Both the position numbers and the translations under genes were made by a program. This document shows, piece after piece, positions 1 through 11,011 of a DNA stretch of 21,116 bases. Position 1 is the first letter of the stretch. Each line of letters begins with the position of its first letter. Origin of the DNA: Stemphylium vesicarium (lineage: Eukaryota > Ascomycota > Dothideomycetes > Pleosporales > Pleosporaceae); NCBI GenBank assembly GCA_004380135.1, contig QXCR01000300.1:1-21116 (forward strand). Direction: 5' to 3'. A model generated the notes under the pieces. That model was given only the letters and a program-made list of their open reading frames with translations. It did no database searches and was not told where the DNA came from.

Positions 1-42
1 GGGGGGGGGGGGGGGGGGGGGGGGGGTGGGGGGGGTGGGGAG
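1..42. repeat. Poly-G tract at the left edge
   Basis: A run of 26 G is followed by single T interruptions and further G blocks up to about position 40. It lies exactly at the window edge, and the right edge also ends in a G-rich run. It may be a real G-tract at which an assembly stopped, or a sequencing artefact of the kind that produces false G calls. It has no coding meaning. Confidence 0.85.
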
Positions 43-783
43 GTGCATGTAGAGATGCGGGTGCGCATTCAGCCTTGCAGCCTGAAGGCGTTTCGACCCC
101 CAGATGCCTTACGACTAATACGATCGGCCCTGCTGAGTGATGACCAAACTATGAACACGGCAGTTGATGCGCCAAATTTCTTGGTTCTGTTCATTTGCAA
201 CAAAATACTGGGTCCAGGGCAATCAGCGTCGCCTTTTCTGATATCGTGGAAGGAACAAGTCCAGAGAGTAGGGCCTTGTATAATCGAACCCTGCCATGAC
301 TAAGCTAGCTATCGCCGCTGCCCCACAATAAACTCTACCCTTCAAGGCTGCAATAGGCCAGCAATACACTATTACATTCAGAAGATAGTTGGTCTTTCGC
401 AATTAGCTACGAGTTATTCTACCTTGTCAAGAACCCCATCATGATAGGTATCAAGCATATGCGGCGTCCCAAATCACAGAACCGAATCTCGTGGCTGAGC
501 CGGGTGCGCGGAGATCTTGTAGGCTCACACTCCATATATGGGTCCACGCGGGATAGTAGTATGGTTAAAATATTCAGGACCTTAAAATGTTATATCGGTA
601 CTCCCTCTGGGGATCTGTAATGTTGAATTCAATCTTTCAACCCCCGCCGTCTCGCGCTCTTGTGTTCCGGCATTTGTAAGCACTGTGGATGCCTTATTTA
701 CCAATACATCGCCAACTTCAAAGCAAGGCGGCCGCTACTGAACATCACTCGAAAGCATCACAAATTGAAGATTTGGACTCAAG
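43..783. other. Unassigned sequence upstream of the DUF3425 gene
   Basis: About 740 bp with only short open frames that resemble no protein family I know. The right part must hold the promoter and 5' leader of the plus-strand gene starting at 784. No clear TATA box, tRNA or repeat was seen. A TTCGA-containing stretch near 284 resembles a tRNA B box on the minus strand, but no cloverleaf can be drawn around it. Confidence 0.5.
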
Positions 784-1584
784 ATGGCCCGAAGATCTGA
801 CCCAAAAGACGACGAGTGGAAAAATGTTCAAGACGCGAGGAAGAGGAAGCAGATCCAGGATCGCTTGGCGCAACGAGCAAGGCGTGCGACTCACCACAAG
901 ATACCGTTAGCATTGATATACTAAAGATCGATAGGGCAAAGATTACGTTTAGCTAGGCTTGAAGTTGAAGCATCAAAAGCTCAGCACGCTCCGAATCAGG
1001 ACTCAACACATTCCAGCAGCAGCTCATCACCAGAAAATCCATCCCAGGTTACTCCAGACGATTTCGCAGTCCAAACTACCACACGTCCAAGATTGCTCCT
1101 CCCGCCAGCCTATACAGCCATAGATCCCTCCCTAGACGACTTAACCGCCCCCTCCGCCAGCATGCTGGAAGACAGCCTACAAACAACCAGCCTCACCCCA
1201 TATCTCCTCTCCCCCATCTCCCAACCCCCACCCCCTCAAACCGTCTTCTCAGCACTATACCGCAACGGCCAAATCCTCTCCATCCTATGCGGAACCTCCT
1301 ACAGCTCACGCAGCCCCTTACCAAAACCGCACGTGCCGCTACCCCTGCACCCGACGGAGCTCCAGCAAATGGTCGTGCACCCACGGTGGATCGACTGGCT
1401 GCCGTTCCCCCAGATGCGGGATAATTTGATTCGGCTGCGAGGCGTGGTGGACGAGGAAGAGTTGCTGCAGGATCTGTTTTGCATGCCGGGTTGGCGGATG
1501 AGGGAGGGTATGGCGTGTTGGGATCCGAGGGCTTGGGTGGTGGAGAGGGAGTGGAAGGTGAAGTGGGGGTGGTTGATGTTTTGA
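784..1584 (+). CDS. bZIP-type transcription factor, DUF3425 family (two exons)
   Basis: Probable nuclear transcription regulator. The ATG at 784 opens a basic region with the signature NVQDARKRKQIQDRLAQRAR (about residues 14-33). This is the fungal bZIP basic motif seen in DUF3425 proteins. The C-terminal half carries the DUF3425 signature: HPTELQQMVVHPRWIDWLPFPQMRDNL, split here as HPTELQQMVV then HPRWIDWLPF, PQMRDNLIRL, and a Trp-rich end (WEREWK-like, GWLMF). One intron is needed. The best model is 884-952 (donor GTGCGA, acceptor TTTAG), giving 243 aa. An alternative, 906-956 (GTTAGC to CTAG), also keeps frame and gives 249 aa with a different junction. No long leucine-heptad zipper follows the basic region, which is common in this family. 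Stop TGA at 1582-1584; the gene converges on the MOSC gene 123 bp away. The family is recognised with confidence; the target genes are unknown. Confidence 0.85.
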
Positions 1585-1707
1585 CGGGGTTTTTGATGGG
1601 GTATATAGATAGGGTTTAATGGGTTGCAAAGGCTTCATTGCTCGATGCCTTCGTTTGGCTTTTTGTTTTCTGGTTGCACATGGGTGCTTCTTCTTCACTA
1701 ATCTACT

Positions 1708-3214
1708 TTACCCATCGACTTTCTTCCCTTCTCCTCCCACGAATTTATGCTCACCAATCTCAAGCACTTCAATCTTATCACCTACAGCTACACCACCCTC
1801 CTCCAACGGCGTAACCTGCATCCCCAAACACGCACTCTTGCTTCCTTCGTCGATAACCCTATAGCTGCGAAGAGTAGTCGAAGGCTCATTGCGATCCGGT
1901 TGGCCCGTCTTGGGGTCAACATTCGGCAGCTTGCATCTTGTGGTACGGCACGAAATGTGAAGGTCCAGCGACGAGGAGGGGTCCGATGAGGATGTCAATT
2001 TAGCTTTCTTCCAATGGTCTTCCGCAAAGGCAGGTGGGCCGGTGATGTAGAGGTTTGCGCGGAAGCGTAGGGCGTCTAGGAGGGTGAGTTGTCTTTGCCA
2101 GATTTCCTCGGATTGTGAGTAGGAGTTGGGTAATTTGGAGGCTACGTCGTGGACAGAGGCCATATTTATGATGTGGATAGGATACTATGTGGGTCGTTAG
2201 CAAGGTACGAATCAGAGTATTAGATCTTAGTGGTGTTTTGGTTGTTAAACGTACCGAATCTTGCATGCCGATGATCGTTTGGAAACCAACGTCCTCCTGT
2301 TTAGGCGCGCATTTGTGCACCTCGCGGTATGCGTTTGCATCGATTCTGAACAGCGCCAGAGGATTTGCGCAGCCGAGCGTATATCTCAACTTCTCAATCA
2401 TTTCGCGGTCAACATCGGGGGTCATGTTGAGCGCAACCGGGCTATCCTTCCAAATTCGCAGAACCTCGCTCCTGTATCCCTTGCTCTTGATCCTCTCCTG
2501 TGGCGGATTGAACGGTACCATGAACTGTACCATTGGTTCCGGTCTGCGCCGAAGTTTTGCAGCAAGGATCTTGCCAACGTTTCGGATGCCTTCCAAAGAG
2601 AAGTCTGTGTCAGGAGTGAAGGGGAATCGGATTACGAGACAGCCGTCACTCTTCACCCATTCGCCGTCTTCTTTGTAGCTTCTGACCGATGGGTCAGGGA
2701 CCCATACCTCAGTCTCAACTTTGGCCAGACGTGGGAACTTCCGCTGAGTCATGAACTGCCATTCGCTCGTGACTTTGCCGTCCATAGATGGCATACTGGT
2801 GACCTGTTGCGCGAGAGTGAATTGACGGTCGTACCTCAATCCGGTCCGAATAATGTCGCTTTTCTCAAGCTCAATTGGAGCTCCAGACTTTAGAGGGTAG
2901 ACGAATAGCGCTTTCACCGTCCATGGTTTTTCTGGGGTAGGGTCGCCGCCCCTAGCATACTTCTTCGAGTACTGATCTTCAAGATTGCTGCGTCCCTTGA
3001 TCCCAAGCTTTCGACATCCTGCTGGTGAAGGCAGTGATTTGGGAGTCTGTGAGATGGCGAGAGCGAGTGCAACAATGAACGGGGAGAGAGCCACTGCGGT
3101 CGTGATGAGGATGGCGTCGAGTGTTATGTTAATCCCAGCTTCGTCGAGAATCCTGACGGCGTTGATATAGATGTGCTCGAAGAAGTTGTCGGCCATCTTT
3201 GCGGAGATGATCAC
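1708..3214 (-). CDS. MOSC-domain protein, mARC-like molybdenum cofactor enzyme (two exons)
   Basis: Probable molybdenum-cofactor sulfurase C-terminal (MOSC) protein related to mitochondrial amidoxime-reducing components, membrane-anchored. Exon 1 is 3214-2255 and exon 2 is 2184-1708. The 70-nt intron (2254-2185) has donor GTACGT, branch GCTAAC and acceptor ATAG, and the join is in phase, giving 478 aa. A hydrophobic segment lies at about residues 33-55. The MOSC N-terminal beta-barrel begins near residue 99 (VKALFVYPLKSGAPIELEK, then GLRYDRQF). The MOSC core spans about 320-462: LRFRANLYITGPPAFAEDHW, then CRTTRCKLPNVDPKTG. Cys404 aligns with the Mo-ligand cysteine of mARC proteins, whose motif there is RCxxxxVDPxTG. 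A second ATG seven codons in (3196) is an equally possible start. It shares a 482-bp divergent promoter region with the Rad51 paralogue. The substrate cannot be told from sequence. Confidence 0.92.
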
Positions 3215-3573
3215 GTCTTTCTCTCCAACAATGAAAGTGTCGCGTGGCTAGTTCAGATAGATCTAGAGCTTGGAGGATGCGGCTCTTATCGCGAAAACAT
3301 GCCAAGGTAAAAGCTCAGCGAAAATCGTCGAAACTAACACATATGAGGCAGGTGTTTTGTTAAAGGGTGAAAGACCAGATCACTGAGCCTGTGTCATGCC
3401 CTGCGCCAGCTTCATTCGCCGTGGTATTGTGTTGGATGGCGAAGGCAACTTTGAAGAGATGAGGGGGTTCCGAGTCATGTGCAGGCGTTCCGAACGGCAA
3501 TACTCGTGACATCGCGCCAAAGCGCATTGATCCAACACCACGACGTGCAGTCTGCCTGCCTAACGATGGCCAT

Positions 3574-3581
3574 TGACGTCA
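3574..3581. promoter_or_regulatory. Perfect CRE palindrome TGACGTCA
   Basis: An eight-base palindrome matching the ATF/CREB-type bZIP site. It lies 116 bp before the Rad51-paralogue ATG and about 360 bp before the MOSC start, so it could serve either gene. An exact match to an 8-mer is expected by chance roughly once in 65 kb, so its place in a short divergent promoter is suggestive but not proof. Confidence 0.45.
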
Positions 3582-3608
3582 AAGCGCCTGTATAGCATAA
3601 AATCACGC

Positions 3609-3615
3609 TATATAA
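3609..3615 (+). promoter_or_regulatory. TATA-box candidate for the Rad51-paralogue gene
   Basis: TATATAA stands about 82 bp upstream of the ATG at 3697, a spacing usual for fungal genes with short leaders. No competing TATA-like site lies nearer the ATG. Confidence 0.5.
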
Positions 3616-3696
3616 TGCGCGACAACGCGAAATCACGAGACCACTACAAGCCCAGAAGCTCCCGCTGAAACTTGGTCAATCGCATTCCTCAACACC

Positions 3697-5204
3697 ATGG
3701 GTAGCGAAGAAGCCGCACAGCTCTCCCCCACGTCGCGTAAGCATTTGCGCCTCACACGCCTTTATGCATATGCTGACAGAGTAATAGATAGGCTGCCCAC
3801 TGTCCCGGCATCGCAAGCTCTCCAGAACTTCACGTCTCGCGGCGCCCGCACGGTATCAACAGGCATCACACAGCTCGACAAGGTCCTCTCAACGCCGAGC
3901 CTCCCGGGTCACGATGCTTCGGGCGGATATACACGCGGCAAGGTGACCGAAGTCTTCGGCCCGTCTGGAGCCGGCAAGACAGCATTCGGGTAATTGTGGC
4001 CGCATTGCAGCTTCAATAAGATGGTGATTGAAAGGATGTAGGATACAGGCCGCCGTCTCGGCACTGCGAGAGGGCCAGCGAGTAGTCTGGGTTGGTAAGT
4101 ACATGCGGTGGGATTCCTTGGGGTCAGCGCCACGGAGTTGTTGAGTCGGAAGACTAATCGTTCGCAGATGCTGCATGTGCGCCTTTGGTGAAGCACCGCG
4201 TCGATGACATCCTCACCCCACCCCCAAACGGCTCACAACCCCAGTCTGGCGGAGATTCAAACTCACCATCTGGGGTGACTTTAGACGAAATGCGCAGTCA
4301 CTTCCACTACATGGCTGCGCCTACGCTTGCGCATGTCCTGGCAATCTTCGTACACCCACCCGCCGCCTTTCCCCCGCCAAACACCAGCCTGATAGTCATC
4401 GATTCACTCGCGACCCTCGTCGATAACGCATACCCTCGCAATGTGGATGATCGTGTCCCGAAGAACAGGACAGAACAGGGACGTTGGGCAGCAGGACGTC
4501 GGTTTTCCATAATAAATGAATTGGGCTCAACATTCACAAAGTTTGCTGCAATGCACGACATTGCCCTTCTAGTCACAAGCCAGACCATCACACGTATTCG
4601 AGGCCCTTCTCGGGCACTGTTGGTACCGGCAATATCAGGTCTTGAATGGGAGAATGGCGTATCCACTCGACTGGTTCTGTTTAGAGACTGGGTCCGGCAC
4701 GGGAGGCCCAGCAATAAGTCAGACGCCGATAGATTACAGAGGACTCGATTCGTTGGCCTCGTCAAAGTGAATGGTGTGGCCTTCGCAGAGGAAGGGGGTG
4801 TAGGCAACGTTGTGCCTTACACCATCGAGAATGTGAGTCAATATACCACCCGCAAAGCCTTCATCTCGAGAGACGCACTCAAATGTCCTTGGTGGTGATC
4901 TCCCGCTGACGCCATGCAGACTGGGCTTTGCGACATAAGCATAGCGGCCACCGACATTACAGCCCCTCTTATCGTCCCAATAGAAGCCCGCCCGCCGAAA
5001 AGGCCCTTCACCGAGATTGATGAAGACGCCGGCGAGGAACCAAATTCTGACGAGCTCTATGGTTGGATAGAAGATGACGAAGTCGCCACTGAGGGGTTGT
5101 TGATTGATGAAGCACCCATCAACGAGGACGATGCTGCAAGACCTCGCCTAGATGTTGTTGCAGAAGGACACAGGAAGAAGGTGTCACGAACCTCTCCAGC
5201 TTGA
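3697..5204 (+). CDS. Rad51-paralogue recombination ATPase, Rad55/XRCC2-like (multi-exon)
   Basis: RecA-fold ATPase of the Rad51-paralogue group, which helps Rad51 filament assembly in homologous recombination. Exons: 3697-3736, 3782-3989, 4042-4094, 4168-4832 and 4920-5204. Introns 3990-4041, 4095-4167 (GTAAGT, CTAAT, CAG) and 4833-4919 (GTGAGT, CTGAC, CAG) are needed to keep frame. The first, 3737-3781 (GTAAGC, CTGAC, AG), is 45 nt and has no in-frame stop, so it may be retained. Spliced length is 416 aa, or 431 aa with the first intron kept. Using 416-aa numbering: a TGITQLD element at about 40-46, Walker A GPSGAGKT at 73-80, GQRVVWVDA after it, and Walker B SLIVIDSL with Asp179. The RWAAGRRFSIINELGSTFTK and LLVTSQTITR stretches follow, as in RecA-fold paralogues. 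The C-terminus is an acidic tail (EIDEDAGEE, EDDEVATEG). There is no N-terminal helix-hairpin-helix domain. Length fits Rad55, but the exact orthologue (Rad55, Rad57, XRCC2 or Rad51D class) cannot be settled by eye. Confidence 0.88.
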
Positions 5205-8152
5205 TTTTGGGACGTCGACCGACCTTTCTGACCTTGTTCTGATCCTGAGTACAAGCCCACGACGTTACTGCGCCGCAACGGTACACCGGTGCTTATCGGA
5301 GAAAGTATGCTTACATCCGGGGTAAGCTCACATATCTCCCCCTTACTCTTCAGATACGGACTTCTCTACCTGGCGAGGCTTCCAATTAAGATGCAGATCT
5401 CGCATCTAGACCGATGATACAGGCCACCCACGGCCCACGGGACAGGTCTTGCTATTCAGCCGTGTGGGGTTATCCAGACGCACAATACCCCGGAATGATC
5501 ACCCACACTTCGCCTCCGCATGAGCCTTCTCACACACCTCAAGCGCTCTGACATCAGCATCACAACAAGTCCATATCCGCGGTCCAGTATTATCCTTATC
5601 GTACGACTTGGCCCGGATGTGTAACATTCTCCCGCCGGGAAATACGCGCTGTAACATTCTTCCACTGACCGGAACCTGCATGCACTGGTGTGGTTCTCGT
5701 CTTGCCACACTAGCGGTATCCCGACCCGACAAGCGATCAAAAGCAAGTATGGGCTATCCGAACCTCACGCACGCATGTGTCACCAGGGCTGCGGTGCACA
5801 CCATCTGCACGCAGGGATCGGGGAAGCGCCCCCGGATCCAAGCTCTCGGATTTTCTCACCGGTAAAATTCGTGCCTTTTCTCAAATGCTCCCTTCTTTTG
5901 TTACTTCGCAAGTCCGGGGTTGGCGGGGTCGATGGATTGGTGAACTGGGCGTGGGGGGATTCACGAGAAACCTGCTCGTCACACTCAAGATGCATGTGCC
6001 TACACACCATTAACGAGGCCACCTAACTATGTGATAGGAGAGAGCCGCATTGAAAGACGACGGAGATCGGCATTTACAGCTTCTATCGTTGCAAGCCACG
6101 TATACTATTGCGCTTCGCGACCCCACTGTGGCGTAACAAACTCCAGATTCCCCGGAGAAACTCTCATGTTCGACGCCAGCCCTATGGATGTCAGACATCC
6201 TTCCGCCGCGGATTGCGCGTACGATAAAGGAAGTCACTTTAGTGCCACACCGCTAGTCCGCCAGAGGTACTTGCTCCATTTTGCAGGTCGTATCGTTTCA
6301 GCTCTACAACCGCCTATCAGTCTCGCTTCGCGAAATCGACCTTTGGGCAGCTCTGACCTGAGCGCATAGTATCGGCAGCCACCTCTCCACCAACTTTCCA
6401 AAATCTCGCTTAAACGCCCAATGGGGAAGGTCCTACCTACATACCTAACAATGTCACTTTCTTCCCCACGCTTTCTTCCCATACAGCGCTGGCGCGTCGA
6501 CGCCGATCTCGCCTCTCTTTCTATCTCGTTGATCTCTTGCCCCAATGGAGGCGGAAACGTGACGGAAGTGTCGAGGTCGCGCGGCCCCAGCGGCCCATTG
6601 TCCCTTCGGTATGCATGGTCCCGAGTTGCACACGATAACTAAGATCTTCGTTCGCATCGGGCGCCTAATGCGGGGATCGTGATGGTGACTGTCATGTTTG
6701 GGGGGTTTGAGGATTTGATATGCGGGTAAGGTTGAGATGAAAGTGGGATACGGGAGAATAGGTGTCATGTGGACAACATGGGATCGTCGACGGGCAGGGT
6801 TGATGGTAGCCGGTGGGCATGTGTGAATGGGGCTGGGAAGGTCTGAAGTTGATGATACTGTGGGGGTAGAAGTGTTTCGTGAATTCGCGAGAGCAGATAT
6901 CGGCGAGGGGATTACGTATTCCCTGGTGGGTTTGGAGCAGGAGGATGAGAACCTAGTCAAGCCGTAGATATCCAACCAACCTTGTTCTACCCTGTTCAGA
7001 ATCGTCGCTCAGAACATATACCCATCAGACACTATTCGCATCCTGCGAGACTGCATCAGTGTAGATCTTTCGGGTTACCCGTTTCGGTCGCTGCAACGCT
7101 ACGCGCGGTGGTTTTCCTCTTCGTCGCTCTTTTTATACTGAGTTTGAATCATTAATGCGCGTGATACCTTGAATTTCGCAGACCTAATATTAATCTTGTC
7201 TGGCGAATATTATCGCATGTGGGCATTTAAGACGCGCGTGAACTTTGCGTAACAGGATCTGACTTGGCATGTTGTAAGCCGTTGGGTACATATATTATAC
7301 GTGTATGTACTTGCGTAGGGAGAAGAGAAGAAATGTATATGGCACGACGAGTGGTGATTGAAATTGACTTGGGGGAGGTAGAAGAGACGAGAGGCATGGG
7401 TTGTGAGATGCTTGCCTGGACAGGTTTTTTGTGAGGATGCTGTTGTGTGGGTACTGGGGTGGATGATATCTATTTCCATTCTTCTAATAAAAGACAATGG
7501 AAACTGCGCATTTGTGTACATGCAATGGAGCTGCTACATTCTACATGAACAGGATAGGGACGTGTTTGTATTAGTGTCGTCGTTGCTGTTGGAGTTGTCG
7601 TGATGCAAATTCAACCTAGCACGAAGCTAGCGCCAGAAAACAAGAATCGTTGGAGACTAGACAAGGGAGAAGAAAGAGCACGGCGCGAAGATGAAGATGA
7701 CCTGAGAATCACTTAAAGCCAAGAACATAGACGGAGCACTGCGAAGAGAAAAAATGGAAAGGTAACCAGCACACGAGACAACGAAGACGCGGAGCTCGGT
7801 GGTGAACCGGGGAACCACCCAGCTATCCGCAACACCAAGAACACCCACGATACGAGCAACGTACGTGCGATGCGATGCCAAGCGCAAATACATAATCTTG
7901 ACAATACCGCCGCTCATCGGGCATCAATGCGAGGTCGACAGAAAAATTCCACCGAGAAAGATACGCCCGCAATGAGGCGTCGTGGGTGAAGAGGGAAAGA
8001 AAAAAAAAAGCTCACCCCATCGGAACCAAGTGATCCGACACCCATCGCAGCGATTGCGTCCTCGCACGCAATATTGCAAGAAGAGAGTCAGTATCAGCCT
8101 CCACACTTGGCTATCGTGACTCTTCTTGGCAGCCGGTAACCCTTGTGGAGAT

Positions 8153-8170
8153 GGGGGGGGGGGGGGGGGG
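8153..8170 (+). repeat. G18 homopolymer
   Basis: Eighteen consecutive G inside the gene-poor block, flanked by GAT on the left and ATGAGG on the right. It is long enough for G-quadruplex formation or for polymerase slippage, and is a likely site of length error in the assembly. Confidence 0.9.
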
Positions 8171-8542
8171 ATGAGGGCTCAAATTTCGGATCAAATTCCC
8201 CCGCAATTACCCCGAGAAAGAAAAGGAAAAAAGTAGGGAAAAGGTCAACGACTCAGGCGTATCGCGTACGCATATCTGACACTTGTTCCGTAAAGGGAAA
8301 TGCTTCCATGACGGGAGGATGGGGGCTTTTTTTCTCTCTCTATCTGGTGGGACAGGGCAAGGGAAGGAAACGTTGCAGGATGAAAGGATGGAGGGTCCAA
8401 GAAGAATACTGCCCCGCTTTTCTTTGGTGAGGCTTTGTCTACAAGGTAGGGTGTATGTGCGTATGTGATCTACCTCCCCTTGCGCAAAGGGCAACACGCA
8501 CAAAATTCCTTTCGTTATCAGCCACCGGAAGTTCATTTTCGC

Positions 8543-8588
8543 GGCTGGCTGGCTGGTTCAGCCATGCGTGCGTGCGTGCGTGCGTGCG
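8543..8588 (+). repeat. Two neighbouring tetranucleotide microsatellites, (GGCT)3 and (TGCG)6
   Basis: Three GGCT units at 8543-8554 are followed ten bases later by six TGCG units at 8565-8588. They create an artificial Ala-Cys-Val-Arg repeat in one frame, which is a reason to distrust the open frame covering this place. Confidence 0.85.
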
Positions 8589-9892
8589 GCTCATTCGCAC
8601 GTGGCTATATTGCCAACGGCTTTGCATCGCCGACTACCAAACCTGTGGACGGACGGCGGCAGCGGGAGGGGTCTGGACTTTTGATATCCCGCACCCCCCT
8701 TCGTTCCCCGGAGGTACATGTCGCAATAGTATTCTCCCGCTTTGTGTTGGGCGGCGAGGTACCTTGACCCGAGGTATCTATTTACTACCCACTTACTCAC
8801 AGCTCGTCGCGAATTCCTCCGGCTTTGGGGAAAGGGATTGGGCGCGCGTTGTTGAGTGCCGGTCCGAGATACCGCGGGTTTCGCTGTACCTGGTACCTTG
8901 GGGCGGAAGAATTGCTGCATTTTGTTTTTTGGGGCTTCCTTCGACCAAGAGCGGCCGTGGTACAGTCTGGGGTAGAGATTTTGACCGGGTCTCGCTTTGA
9001 TGCTTTTCTTTTCTCTTTCTCTCTTTCTTGCCTCGTGTGAGACCTGGGGTTGAAAATGAGCTTTGACATGTGCGCGTGGGGGGCGCAGTCGGTTTCACAT
9101 GTCGGAAGAAAAGGGAAGCTAGGGTTGTGGACTGTCCGAGGATAGATGGTGGATGAATGGATGTGAAGCGACGCGTGGTAGAGGTTGTCATCGCTGGTGG
9201 TGATGATGATGATCTGACGGCATGCAGGTACAGATTCCGAGGCCCTCAACAACATGCACCTCGATGACCTGGCACACCTCTAAACCCCTGCCTTGGCTAC
9301 TTACTACTTTTTTTTTCGTAGATGATGCGTAATCTGGAAACTCAACGGGACGATGATACCGGACTTGCTCGGACCACCGATATGTCGTCCAAAAATACTT
9401 TGGTACTTGTTCCCCGCATTAATTAATATGAGGTGATGGTTATGGCTGAAGGCTTCAGGTGGTGGAGTGGGCTTATGCGAGTAAGCAACCGCATGCAATC
9501 TACCCAACGTGCCTCGTAGCCCTCTCGTATGCTTTCGCTTATCTGCGACATTGCGTGGATAAATCACGGTCTAGATTAATGGAGACGTATCTTTGCGCCT
9601 TCATGCGGCGTTGGTGTAGTAGTGGCGATAAGGCAAAGTGCGGTTGATCGACTCGGTCAGCGACACTTCCCTGGTAGCCTGCGTTACACACACAATGCGC
9701 GGTCGCTTGGTTGATTGCTTATTGTTCTGTGGCGACGCGCATACCCTGGGCAGGACGAAGACACCTGTCAAACTGAGGCAGAATGTTGGAAGTGGATAAC
9801 ATGTGAAATGTGGATGGCCAACTGCGTCATTTTGAAGTCAGACTAGGAAGTCGCGATCGTGCTGCCTAGCCCAAGGGATGTGATGATACGCA

Positions 9893-11011
9893 ATGCATCC
9901 TTTTGCATGGTCTGATGTCGGGAAAACGGCTGTCGCGGAATATTGGATCCGAAATCTGCCAGCGATAGCGAAACTCAAGCAAGTAATCGTATCGGCGACG
10001 TGGAACTTCGTCGTCCATCATCACGGAGATGCTCCCCAAACTTGCATGTGTAACCCCTCTGTAGTTCACGAACCAGCGGCCAAAGCTGCGAGACACTATG
10101 CATCGCCCTTGCGCAGGGCCCCGAGAAGTACTTTATATTACCATCCAGACGTGTTTGATCTGCGGAATAGATTGCTTGCGTGGACTCGGCTGCAGTCGCT
10201 TAGGCAAAGTACCAGCAGCCCGGTACTAGAATGTTGGATTTAGATGAAAGGACGTTGTGCTAGATCCTGCATCCCGTATGCTGTGCAAGTGCGGGGGAGC
10301 TCAACAGGTACTTTGGAAAGTATAATCCGTCAACATTTGACGACTATGGTCCCTGCACGCGGAGGTGGAGTTGAAAGAGAAGATGTGACGCGAAGAACGT
10401 GCCACGAACATTCGATGCCCGACCGTAGACGCGATGCAAGGACGGAGGGAGAAACTCTGGGTACCAGTCCACATTGGCTACGCAACTTGGGTGACGAATT
10501 CCCCTGCGTGGGTTTTTGGACGGAGAGGAGCACGGTTGAGGCAGTAGTTGTGCCTTTCTCCCGGGAGCCGCATCGGATCGGAGAGAATGCCCACTGTAAT
10601 AGCCTCCGGCATGAAAATATGACGATGCTCTCACGATGGGCGGAACACCAACCGTTTCGGGAAGCATACGCGCTGATTCAGATGTGGAGTCAGGGTCTCT
10701 CCACAGTCCACGACGCGCCGTCTACACCTGTGACTGGTGCAATTACTCCCGGCAAAACTTCCTTCCTCGATACCGAATACGTTTGTGGGCGTCCCGCCTC
10801 CGACCTGCTGCGCGAGTCGACAGCTCCAGCCTTAACCGCCGCGATTGCCTGCTCGGGCAGGTGCACAGATGGGCAGTGTGGAGACCCCGCAAGCGATTCT
10901 GGTACAAAGGATGGATTTGCGGCCTGGATGGGCGGCTCTAGAAGCTCGCTAGACGCCTTTTGCTGTATGGGGCCGCCGAGTCAGCAAGCAAGGGGCGGGA
11001 AGGCCTGGTAG
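9893..11011 (+). other. Long open stretch broken by a single TAG; no homology recognised
   Basis: One frame is open from the ATG at 9893 to the TAG at 11009-11011, except for one TAG at 10241-10243. An ATG follows that stop directly, so the parts are 116 and 255 codons. The products match no family I know. They are rich in Arg, Cys, His and Trp, and show no signal peptide or membrane segment. Third-position GC in the last 95 codons is near 58 percent by hand count, close to the surroundings, so codon bias does not support coding. It may be chance, a decayed gene or an orphan gene. Confidence 0.2.

Larger units (their letters stand above)
3215..3696. promoter_or_regulatory. Divergent promoter region between the MOSC and Rad51-paralogue genes
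   Basis: This 482-bp spacer must drive both genes. On the plus-strand side there is a TATATAA at 3609-3615, about 82-88 bp before the ATG at 3697. A perfect TGACGTCA palindrome (CRE/ATF-type bZIP site) lies at 3574-3581. A GCGCCAAA element (E2F-like on the other strand) lies at 3514-3521. An ACGCGAAA element, resembling the MBF/SBF cell-cycle boxes that control fungal DNA-replication and repair genes, lies at 3625-3632. The motifs are seen in the sequence; their function is inferred. No open frame of interest lies inside. Confidence 0.6.
5205..9892. other. Gene-poor block, first part
   Basis: About 4.7 kb after the Rad51-paralogue stop. All open frames are short, many lack an ATG, and none resembles a known family. 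The base composition is ordinary, with no strong AT bias, so it does not look like repeat-induced point mutation debris. Between 7600 and 9300 there are pyrimidine tracts on both strands (for example plus strand 9004-9030, and minus strand near 8000), a kind of sequence often found in fungal promoters and leaders. A non-coding transcript is possible. No tRNA, rRNA, snRNA or transposon domain was recognised. Confidence 0.5.

Noticed and set aside
280..340. A tRNA-like B box on the minus strand
   Set aside because: The flanks of the TTCGATT do not pair as a T arm and no A box or acceptor stem fits.
6454..6975. A 173-codon minus-strand frame rich in Pro, Ser and His
   Set aside because: Begins at TTG, low complexity, no domain; typical of a reverse-strand shadow in non-coding DNA.
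7657..8106. A possible small spliced minus-strand gene with GTACGT and CGCAG intron ends
   Set aside because: Joining the pieces gives only a short peptide that stops soon after the junction and has no recognisable feature; at most part of a leader or non-coding RNA.
8455..9000. A 181-codon plus-strand frame with many Cys
   Set aside because: Its Cys pattern partly comes from the TGCG microsatellite, there is no signal peptide and the rest is not protein-like.
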